A DNA stretch of 6,225 nt from positions 1 to 6,225 of the forward strand of contig CALJAE010000059.1 of the NCBI GenBank assembly GCA_938028175.1. Reading direction: 5' to 3'. Positions 1 to 5,392 of this stretch are shown here, one piece after another. Below the pieces are notes generated by a model. That model saw only the letters and a program-made list of their open reading frames with translations, did not search any database and had not been told where the DNA came from. How positions within the stretch are numbered: the stretch's first letter is position 1; each line of letters opens with the position of its first letter. Both the position numbers and the translations under genes were made by a program. Source of the stretch: an uncultured Acidimicrobiales bacterium. GTDB taxonomy: Bacteria; Actinomycetota; Acidimicrobiia; Acidimicrobiales; SZUA-35.

Positions 1-166
1 GCTGTTTCTTTATGGCCAGTGGCTTTTCTATAGATCCAGGGACCCAGTCAGTGGCGACGATCGAAATATCATGTTGTTCGCAATATTTGGTTGCCGCTTC
101 GAGCATGAATTCGCCTTCTTTCTTGTGAAAGCTGCCGACTACAAATCCGAATCCTGATTCCAACAT
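1..166 (-). CDS. Partial hypothetical protein, N-terminal part, cut by window start
   Basis: This reading frame is open on the minus strand from an ATG at 166 to the window edge, giving about 55 residues. It begins MLESGFGFVVGSFHKKEG and continues with a mixed helix/strand pattern ending near EKPLAIKKQ. I do not recognise the family. All three plus-strand frames across the same bases are broken by stops, which favours the minus frame. The frame stays open further upstream into the metA start but holds no ATG, GTG or TTG there, so 166 is the longest ordinary start. A second ATG at 106 follows a GAAGG Shine-Dalgarno-like stretch at suitable spacing and may be the true start. The gene is divergent from metA, with 78 bases between the starts. 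No signal peptide or membrane segment is visible in this part. That it is a gene is moderately likely; its function is unknown. Confidence 0.42.
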   Translation of the reverse strand, partial: MLESGFGFVVGSFHKKEGEFMLEAATKYCEQHDISIVATDWVPGSIEKPLAIKKQ

Positions 167-226
167 GTGGTCCAGGCTACCAAACCATCTTTCAATTTGG
201 CCAATACTGGCTAGTCTGAAAGCTCT

Positions 227-240
227 GAGGAGAGCGGAGA
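227..240 (+). promoter_or_regulatory. Ribosome binding site for metA
   Basis: GAGGAG at 227-232 and GGAG at 236-239 lie 12 and 5 bases before the GTG at 245. They support translation from this GTG, which is also the start that puts all conserved MetA residues at their canonical positions. A TAGTCT at 212-217 fits a loose TANNNT -10 box, but I see no good -35 partner, so no promoter is called. Confidence 0.6.
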
Positions 241-244
241 CGTC

Positions 245-1216
245 GTGCCAATAAAGATCCCAGGTAGTCTGCCTGCACGTTCAAAACTTGTTGCCGAGGG
301 TGTCTCGGTTATTTCGAATACTGATGCTTACTCTCAAGATATCCGTCCGCTTCAGATTGGTCTACTCAACTTAATGCCCAACAAGGCGGAGACAGAGACA
401 CAGTTTGCTCGTTTACTTGGCGCAAGTCCCATTCAAGTTGATCTTAGGTTGCTGAATGTTGCTAGTCACAAGGCGAAGAATACTTCGCAGCAACATCTCA
501 TAGATTTCTATACGCCTTGGGAAGATGTCAAAGATTGCAAGTTTGATGGGTTCATAATCACAGGCGCTCCCATCGAGAAGCTCGAGTATGAAGAAGTGAC
601 CTATTGGGACGAGCTGCGACAAATCATGGACTGGACTGTGACGAACGTGCATTCAACTATGTTTGTTTGCTGGGGTGCAATGGCTGGCCTCTCACACTTC
701 CACAACATTGCCAAGCGAACTCTCGATAAAAAAGCGTTTGGCATTTATAGTCAACAGAATCAAGGCCTCACTAACCCACTTGTGGCGGGAGTATCAGATG
801 AACTGCCAATGCCAGTATCTAGATGGACCACAATCGATTCAGCCGACATCGAGAAATTAGAAGAACTTGACCTACTGCTTGCTTCGCCAGAGACAGGGCC
901 GTGTTTGATCTCTGAAGAAACAGGTAATCGTGTTTACATTCTCAACCATGTCGAATACGGATCGAACAACCTGGCTGAAGAATATGCCAGAGATACCGAA
1001 TCTGGAAGACCAATCGAATTACCGTACAACTACTTCCCGGGCGATGACACTGGGGCCTCACCGAAGAACACGTGGCGTAGCCACGCCCAAGTTCTGTTCC
1101 GTAACTGGGTTAACACTGTTTACTCAGAAACTCCATTTGACTTGGCCGAAATCGGCTCAGCTTGTAGCAATGTTGAAATTGACTTGACGGTCGAAGACCA
1201 AACAATTATCGGATAA
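245..1216 (+). CDS. metA: Homoserine O-acetyltransferase (MetA family, predicted acetyl-CoA type)
   Basis: This cytoplasmic enzyme acylates the hydroxyl of L-homoserine, the first committed step of methionine synthesis. The product is 323 residues, slightly longer than E. coli MetA (309), and aligns from its first residue (MPIKIPGSLPA against MPIRVPDELPA). Family landmarks fall at canonical numbers: LLNLMPNK with Lys47, the nucleophile Cys142 in FVCWGAMAGL, and His235 and Glu237 in NHVEYG. Arg249 in EYARD and the PYNYFP and WRSHAQVLF blocks near the C-terminus are also present. Residue 111, in TGAPIEKLEY, is Glu. In studied family members Gly here goes with succinyl-CoA and Glu with acetyl-CoA, so O-acetylhomoserine is the predicted product. 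Translation starts at GTG with a good upstream ribosome site. It is divergent from the partial gene on its left and convergent with the large minus-strand gene, overlapping it by 11 bases. No methionine or SAM riboswitch fits in the short upstream gap. The family call is very secure; acyl-donor choice is inferred from one residue. Confidence 0.95.
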   Translation: MPIKIPGSLPARSKLVAEGVSVISNTDAYSQDIRPLQIGLLNLMPNKAETETQFARLLGASPIQVDLRLLNVASHKAKNTSQQHLIDFYTPWEDVKDCKFDGFIITGAPIEKLEYEEVTYWDELRQIMDWTVTNVHSTMFVCWGAMAGLSHFHNIAKRTLDKKAFGIYSQQNQGLTNPLVAGVSDELPMPVSRWTTIDSADIEKLEELDLLLASPETGPCLISEETGNRVYILNHVEYGSNNLAEEYARDTESGRPIELPYNYFPGDDTGASPKNTWRSHAQVLFRNWVNTVYSETPFDLAEIGSACSNVEIDLTVEDQTIIG

Positions 1217-2960
1217 ACCTTAAGGCTTCGCCGAGAGCAGGTTTAACGGAGGAGACTCCGGTAGCCAATACCAAATTGGGCTTGTCAGCCTTGGCGAGCT
1301 CTGGATCAGTGGCGTAGCGTGTTAAGGTTTCAACCTGTTTTGCTGATGGCTTCCAGGAGCCAACCTGATAGTAGGTTTTAGAATCTGGATCTACTACTAC
1401 CCATCGTCCTTGTATGGTTTCTACGTTCTTGATCGCCCAAAAAATTACGTCTGCTGGGGCTTCAAAAGAGTTTTTCGTGTCTTTCGAAATTAGAAAGATC
1501 CTCTCGTTGTTCGACCTGCTATGGGCGTATTGATAACTTCCGAGAAGAGTTCTCGAGAAAATTTCGCTATCACTTAGTTCTTCTTCTGATTGGTTAAATG
1601 AATGTCGAGATAGCCTCAGCTGATTATCTAGCCACTTTGACGTTGTTCCAGCAAGAGATGATCGAATTAGCTCAGTGGCAAGACGATACAACGCAAGTTT
1701 GATTGAGGTCTCTGGGTCTAAAGCTTCAGCCGCCCAGTCCCAGTCTGGTTTGTCGCCTTCCAGCCAGGCTGCGACTCCTTCGTGAATGTGTAAAAAGTCT
1801 GAAGCAGAGTCTTTTGGAATCTTCCACAGCTCGATTGCGCCAGAAGCAATTCGATATACATCATTTGCTCGAATCATGTCTATTCGTGTTTCACCAATGT
1901 CAGGGAATCGGAAAGTCTCCACAGGCAATTTGTCTTCTCTTGGAAAGGTTACGACAAGTTGCTTTCGCTCTGTTAAGTACTCGATCCTAGCGCTCAGCCC
2001 TTCAGCTTTAGCTTCCATCGCCGACTCCGAAAGCCTCAAGAAAGAGTTCATGGCGTACGGATCATACTCGGCTTCGATAGATGGCTCGTAATTTCCCAGT
2101 GAGTACACATCCTGGTTGGCGAGGTAGGGCTCCATAACTCTTGGCTTTGCTCTAGAAGGCTTTCTGAGTTTTGGCTCTGGAGCGACTTTGTGCTGGTTGA
2201 GTGAAAGGTACCAGTCGCTGCCAAGTGGGGCCGGGATAAGCTCTCGAGCAAAGTCGAGATTCATATCTGGTTCCGGTGACCAAACATCTATCGGAGCCTT
2301 TCTGACAATCTCGCCAGCTTCGTTTACTTCTTGTTCTAAGACGATAATGAGTGAGTCATTATTTAGCTGACGTAGTTCGGCGCCGAATCGGGCGATGGAA
2401 GCGTCAGTGTCAGTAGCAAGCCATTCGACCCCGTTTTCGGCTACTGCAAAGATGCTATGCACCGAAGGTGATTGTTCGAGATCTAGTGGAACGTGGTTGT
2501 AGCTGTCGAGTTTTCTGTTCAGGGAATTAAGGGTGCTGCCACGGTCTGTGCCGATAATTGCCAAGAAGGCATTTAGGTCAGTCCCAACAAGATCTCGAAG
2601 TGTTGCTAGTCGGTGGTTGAACTGTTGGCTGCTAGTTGGTTTGTGCCTTTGAGTGAACAGGTTTATGAATCCAAGAAAGGGAATGTCTTTGCACAGAGTC
2701 TCAATTCTGTCTTCTGTAAATTCAAGGTCGATTGACAACAGCAGTGATGCGGCCAAGGCGGTCTCGGCAGCGGCTTTTGGGATGAACTTAGTTAGCGACT
2801 TTGACCCAGTTGAAATAGCAAATGTTTTTGGCTCTACCTGGATGCGCCATAAGTCACTTGCGTTTTTAGCCTGCGCCGCTAGTGCGCTATACAAACGGGA
2901 TATCGCTGGTACGTCTAGATCGGCAATTGATAAGTGTCGGGTTATATGTTCGGTCGCCAT
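1206..2960 (-). CDS. Hypothetical protein of about 584 residues, unrecognised family
   Basis: A single uninterrupted frame encodes a large, apparently soluble protein with no signal peptide and no clear membrane segment. I do not recognise any catalytic motif or domain. The N-terminal half (about 1-255) is a mixed alpha/beta sequence with strand-like runs such as DSLIIVLEQEV. A proline- and lysine/arginine-rich stretch follows (about 259-280, KVAPEPKLRKPSRAKPR), probably a linker. The C-terminal part, about 300-584, is acidic and rich in Trp and Tyr, with strand-like segments near QLVVTF and GRWVVVDPDSKTYY. A two-domain protein is therefore plausible. The frame can be extended to a TTG at 2993. 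I prefer the ATG at 2960 (MATEHITRHLS) because a TACAAT -10-like box sits exactly at 2998-2993 and would place the TTG before the transcript start. The ribosome site is weak (AAAGGCGG). Its 3' end overlaps that of metA. Two tRNA genes lie upstream on the same strand. It is clearly coding, but the function is unknown. Confidence 0.8.
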   Translation of the reverse strand: MATEHITRHLSIADLDVPAISRLYSALAAQAKNASDLWRIQVEPKTFAISTGSKSLTKFIPKAAAETALAASLLLSIDLEFTEDRIETLCKDIPFLGFINLFTQRHKPTSSQQFNHRLATLRDLVGTDLNAFLAIIGTDRGSTLNSLNRKLDSYNHVPLDLEQSPSVHSIFAVAENGVEWLATDTDASIARFGAELRQLNNDSLIIVLEQEVNEAGEIVRKAPIDVWSPEPDMNLDFARELIPAPLGSDWYLSLNQHKVAPEPKLRKPSRAKPRVMEPYLANQDVYSLGNYEPSIEAEYDPYAMNSFLRLSESAMEAKAEGLSARIEYLTERKQLVVTFPREDKLPVETFRFPDIGETRIDMIRANDVYRIASGAIELWKIPKDSASDFLHIHEGVAAWLEGDKPDWDWAAEALDPETSIKLALYRLATELIRSSLAGTTSKWLDNQLRLSRHSFNQSEEELSDSEIFSRTLLGSYQYAHSRSNNERIFLISKDTKNSFEAPADVIFWAIKNVETIQGRWVVVDPDSKTYYQVGSWKPSAKQVETLTRYATDPELAKADKPNLVLATGVSSVKPALGEALRFIR

Positions 2961-2992
2961 TGTCCGCCTTTGGTCGTCTCGGCCAAATAACA

Positions 2993-2998
2993 ATTGTA
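2993..2998 (-). promoter_or_regulatory. Candidate -10 box for the minus-strand hypothetical gene
   Basis: TACAAT on the minus strand differs from TATAAT by one base and lies about 33 bases before the preferred ATG at 2960. No convincing -35 hexamer sits 16-18 bases upstream, so this could be a -35-weak promoter or chance. The alternative is read-through from the tRNA genes upstream. Confidence 0.3.
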
Positions 2999-3053
2999 GC
3001 GACCGTTAAGCTCGTTGCGCTTAGAGCTATAGGTGCAGTTGAGTGGAGAAGAG

Positions 3054-3125
3054 AGCGGGTGACCAGATTCGAACTGGCATCATCAGCTTGGAAGGCTGAG
3101 GTTCTAGCCCTTGAACTACACCCGC
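3054..3125 (-). tRNA. tRNA-Gly (anticodon UCC)
   Basis: The minus strand folds into a full cloverleaf. The acceptor stem is GCGGGTG with CACCCGC, seven perfect pairs. The D arm is GTTC/GAAC around a loop containing GGG. The anticodon stem is TCAGC/GCTGA with loop CTTCCAA, so the anticodon is TCC and reads GGA/GGG glycine codons. The variable loop is TGAT and the T arm is GCCAG-TTCGAAT-CTGGT. The discriminator base is U, as usual for bacterial tRNA-Gly. The 3' CCA is not encoded (the DNA continues TCTC), so a CCA-adding enzyme is needed. Confidence 0.96.
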
Positions 3126-3131
3126 AGACGC

Positions 3132-3152
3132 CATCTTGATAACTTCAAGATG
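3132..3152. repeat. Perfect inverted repeat (8-bp stem, 5-base loop) between the two tRNA genes
   Basis: CATCTTGA and TCAAGATG flank a TAACT loop and would form a hairpin in a transcript of either strand. In the minus-strand tRNA transcript it sits 6 bases before the tRNA-Gly 5' end and about 31 bases after tRNA-Pro. It is not followed by a U tract in either direction, so it is not a standard intrinsic terminator. A role in separating or processing a joint tRNA transcript is possible but inferred. Confidence 0.5.
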
Positions 3153-3183
3153 AGATTTAACCCTACCACAGGCAAGGTATTTG

Positions 3184-3258
3184 TCGGGATGGTGAGATTT
3201 GAACTCACGACCCCTCGCTCCCAAAGCGAGTGCGCTAGCCAAACTGCGCCACATCCCG
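3184..3258 (-). tRNA. tRNA-Pro (anticodon UGG)
   Basis: The minus strand gives a 75-base cloverleaf. The acceptor stem is CGGGATG/CATCCCG with seven pairs. The D arm is GCGC/GCGC around AGTTTGGCTA. The anticodon stem is CTCGC/GCGAG with loop TTTGGGA, so the anticodon is TGG for proline. The variable loop is GGGTC and the T arm is GTGAG-TTCAAAT-CTCAC. The discriminator is A, as expected for tRNA-Pro. CCA is not encoded. It is the first of the pair in transcription order, with tRNA-Gly 58 bases downstream. The 79 bases between its 5' end and the tig start must hold divergent promoters, but I could not assign either with confidence. Confidence 0.97.
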
Positions 3259-3337
3259 GCTCGAGATACTCTAACCGAGGAATCTTGAGATTGCATACAT
3301 TTCGCCAGCCGTATTTTCTAGTACCCAGTTACACTTG

Positions 3338-4675
3338 ATGGCCGTGAAAACATCTCTAGAAACTCTCGAAGATAACAAGGTCAAACTACTCGTAGAAGTA
3401 GAAGAAGCCGAGTTCGAACCAGAACTGGAAGCTGCATTTAAGCGCATCTCGAATGAGATCTCGCTTCCAGGCTTCCGTAAAGGCAAGGCACCTCGGGCTG
3501 TAATCGAAGCCCGTATAGGCAGCCAGCACGCCAGGGACGAAGCATTTCGCACCTGCCTGCCAGACTTTTACTCTAAGGCAGTAGATGAGCTAGAAGTAGA
3601 TGTCATCGCTCCACCAGAGATCGATATCACTTCTGGTCAAGACGAAGGGCCAGTCCATTTCGAAGCAACCGTTGAGGTTCGTCCCGAAATTGAAGTTTCT
3701 GACTATGCCGGTGTTGAACTAGAAGTAGAACCACTGGCTGTTACAGACGACGATGTGCAAGAAGCCATCGATTCGATTCGTAAGCGAACAAGCGAGCTTA
3801 ATGTTGTTGAGCGAGCTGCTGCAGAAGGTGACAGCGTCAATATAGACATTGAGACCTCTCATAAAGATGAAGCTGTCCCTGGGTTCACAACAACTGACTA
3901 CGCATACGAAGTTGGGTCTGGTCAGACACTAGAAGAAATGGACGAGAACCTAGTTGGAGTTTCAGCGGGCGACGAAGTTACTTTTGATGCAGCTCATCCT
4001 GACGAAGAAGAAGACGAACCACTAAAGATTAAAGTCAAAGTGAACTCTGTTTCGGAAGTAGTACTTCCAGAGACGACGCCTGAATGGGTCAAAGATAACT
4101 CAGAGTTCGAGACAATCGAAGAGTTGACAACCGAATATCGGGCCCGACTTGAGAAGGCTAAAATTTCTCAGGCTCAGGTTAAAGCTCGCAATGACCTGTC
4201 AGAAAAGATTGCTGAACTTGTCGGCGAAGACGTTGTTCCGCAGTCGATGATCGACACGCAGGCAGACAATCGCCTCCAAGAGATGGCGATGCGTTTGCAG
4301 TCTCAGGGAATCGACTTCCAGCAATTCTTAGAAATCTCAGGGCAAGACTCCGGCGCAATGATGGATGAGGTTCGGGGAACCGCTGAAGTGTCAGCGAAAC
4401 TTGACCTTGCTCTCCGTTCGATTGCCGAGCAAGAAGGTCTCACCGTAACTGATGAAGAAGTTAACGAAGAGTTCGAAAAGATTGGTCAGCAGTTAGGCAA
4501 GACAGCAGACGAGGTTCGTTCTGAGTTTGGTGAGTCAAGCCACATCCGTGGACTGAGCGCTGACATCTTGAAGTCGAAAACAATGGACTGGTTAGTCGAT
4601 AGCGCAAGCATCAAAGACACCGATGGTAACGCTGTTAAAGCGGCCGATCTAGAAATCGACGAAGAGGAATCCTAG
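3338..4675 (+). CDS. tig: Trigger factor, ribosome-associated chaperone
   Basis: Trigger factor docks beside the ribosomal exit tunnel and shields nascent chains. The product is about 445 residues (E. coli has 432). The N-terminal ribosome-binding domain spans about 1-130 and carries the signature GFRKGKAP at 45-52. A PPIase-like domain lies at about 160-243, but the FKBP-type PGFE stretch is replaced by LEEMDENL and the domain is shortened. Prolyl isomerase activity may therefore be weak (inference). A helical SurA-like C-terminal arm follows from about 244, ending in an acidic tail (EIDEEES). Starts are possible at TTG 3335, ATG 3338 and GTG 3344. The GTG version (xKTSLETLE) matches the E. 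coli register exactly, with FRK at 44-46, and resembles the usual actinobacterial N-terminus. No Shine-Dalgarno sequence precedes any of them, so a short-leader or leaderless mRNA is possible. It heads the tig-clpP-clpX cluster. Confidence 0.95.
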   Translation: MAVKTSLETLEDNKVKLLVEVEEAEFEPELEAAFKRISNEISLPGFRKGKAPRAVIEARIGSQHARDEAFRTCLPDFYSKAVDELEVDVIAPPEIDITSGQDEGPVHFEATVEVRPEIEVSDYAGVELEVEPLAVTDDDVQEAIDSIRKRTSELNVVERAAAEGDSVNIDIETSHKDEAVPGFTTTDYAYEVGSGQTLEEMDENLVGVSAGDEVTFDAAHPDEEEDEPLKIKVKVNSVSEVVLPETTPEWVKDNSEFETIEELTTEYRARLEKAKISQAQVKARNDLSEKIAELVGEDVVPQSMIDTQADNRLQEMAMRLQSQGIDFQQFLEISGQDSGAMMDEVRGTAEVSAKLDLALRSIAEQEGLTVTDEEVNEEFEKIGQQLGKTADEVRSEFGESSHIRGLSADILKSKTMDWLVDSASIKDTDGNAVKAADLEIDEEES

Positions 4676-4694
4676 GCGCCCCTTTCCGTAGTAG

Positions 4695-4712
4695 AGTAAC
4701 CCTCACGTTACT
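4695..4712 (+). repeat. Perfect 6-bp inverted repeat in the tig-clpP gap
   Basis: AGTAAC and GTTACT flank the loop CCTCAC, and a G-T pair could extend the stem by one in RNA. It sits 20 bases after the tig stop and just before the clpP ribosome site (GGAGAGG, 4718-4724). There is no U tract, so termination is unlikely. It could be an mRNA processing or stability hairpin, or a small operator for clpP; neither is shown by the sequence. Confidence 0.4.
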
Positions 4713-4733
4713 TATCCGGAGAGGAAATCGCTA

Positions 4734-5390
4734 ATGTCACAAGCTGCCGCCGATGGCACATTTATCGTCCCTAACCCAACTGTAATTGAACAGACTTCAA
4801 AGGGTGGGGAGCGAGTAACCGACATTTATTCGAAACTGCTTAGCGACAACATCGTGTTCTTGGGAACACCAATTGTCGATGAGATCGCCAACATTGTTTG
4901 CGCACAGTTGTTGCACCTTGAGAGTGAAAACCCTGAAGGCGACATCAGCGTCTATATAAATTCACCTGGTGGCGATATCAACGCAATGTTTGCTATCTAC
5001 GACACGATGCAATACATCTCGTCTGACATAACAACAATTTGTTTCGGTCAGGCTGCATCTGCGGCTGCAATCCTGCTAGCTGGTGGAACTAAGGGTAAGC
5101 GCCTCGCTCTGCCAAACGCAAGAGTGTTGTTGCACCAGCCTTACACAGGAGCTCAAGGTCAGGTCTCAGATCTAGAAATTGCAGCTTCTGAAGTTGAGCG
5201 ACTAAAAGTTTCGCTCGAGACAATGTTAAGTGAGCACACAGGTCAGCCAATAGACCGCATCGCAGAAGATACAGATCGTGACTTTGTCATGACGGCTGCC
5301 GAGGCCAAAGAGTACGGGATTATCGACGAAGTCATCCAGAAACGTGACATAGTGGATCGCTCGGGTGCGATCAGAGCGGTAGAGTCTTAA
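4734..5390 (+). CDS. clpP: ATP-dependent Clp protease proteolytic subunit
   Basis: ClpP is the serine peptidase that forms a barrel of two heptameric rings and degrades proteins fed in by ClpX or another Clp ATPase in the cytoplasm. The product is 218 residues, close to the family norm. The catalytic triad is intact: Ser109 in FGQAASAAA, His134 in LLHQP and Asp183 in DTDRDF. The SPGGDINAMFAIYDTMQ block at 77-93 forms the oxyanion region and handle approach, and AKEYGIIDEV marks the C-terminal end of the core. The N-terminus (to about residue 20) is a short extension that may be processed. The ATG is preceded by GGAGAGG nine bases upstream, a strong ribosome site. It lies 58 bases after tig and 2 bases before clpX. 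Many actinobacteria place two clpP genes in tandem here; only one is present in this gap. Confidence 0.97.
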   Translation: MSQAAADGTFIVPNPTVIEQTSKGGERVTDIYSKLLSDNIVFLGTPIVDEIANIVCAQLLHLESENPEGDISVYINSPGGDINAMFAIYDTMQYISSDITTICFGQAASAAAILLAGGTKGKRLALPNARVLLHQPYTGAQGQVSDLEIAASEVERLKVSLETMLSEHTGQPIDRIAEDTDRDFVMTAAEAKEYGIIDEVIQKRDIVDRSGAIRAVES

Positions 5391-5392
5391 TT

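Noticed and set aside
167..244. SAM or other methionine riboswitch upstream of metA
   Set aside because: The gap is only 78 bases and shows no SAM-riboswitch core or terminator-like stem.
413..652. Minus-strand open frame inside metA
   Set aside because: It lies wholly within metA, whose family residues are conserved; it has no ribosome site and a composition typical of an antisense shadow.
1215..1244. AAACCT...AGGTTT inverted repeat with an inner GGC-TTC-GCC, as a metA terminator
   Set aside because: The arms are 18 bases apart with only a small inner stem, no U tract follows, and the bases are coding for the opposite gene.
1703..2370. Several plus-strand and minus-strand open frames inside the large minus-strand gene
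   Set aside because: All are short, overlap one another and a long continuous frame, and show no recognisable protein or start signal.
3054..3258. tRNA genes as an integration site for a mobile element
   Set aside because: No integrase, no duplicated tRNA 3' end, and the flanks are housekeeping genes or a plain unknown gene.
3281..3292. AATCTTGAGATT palindrome upstream of tig as an operator
   Set aside because: Only 5-bp arms, a single copy, and no match to a known site; expected by chance.
3027..3338. Open frames crossing the two tRNA genes on both strands
   Set aside because: They read through the cloverleaf sequences of tRNA-Gly and tRNA-Pro, so they are not coding.
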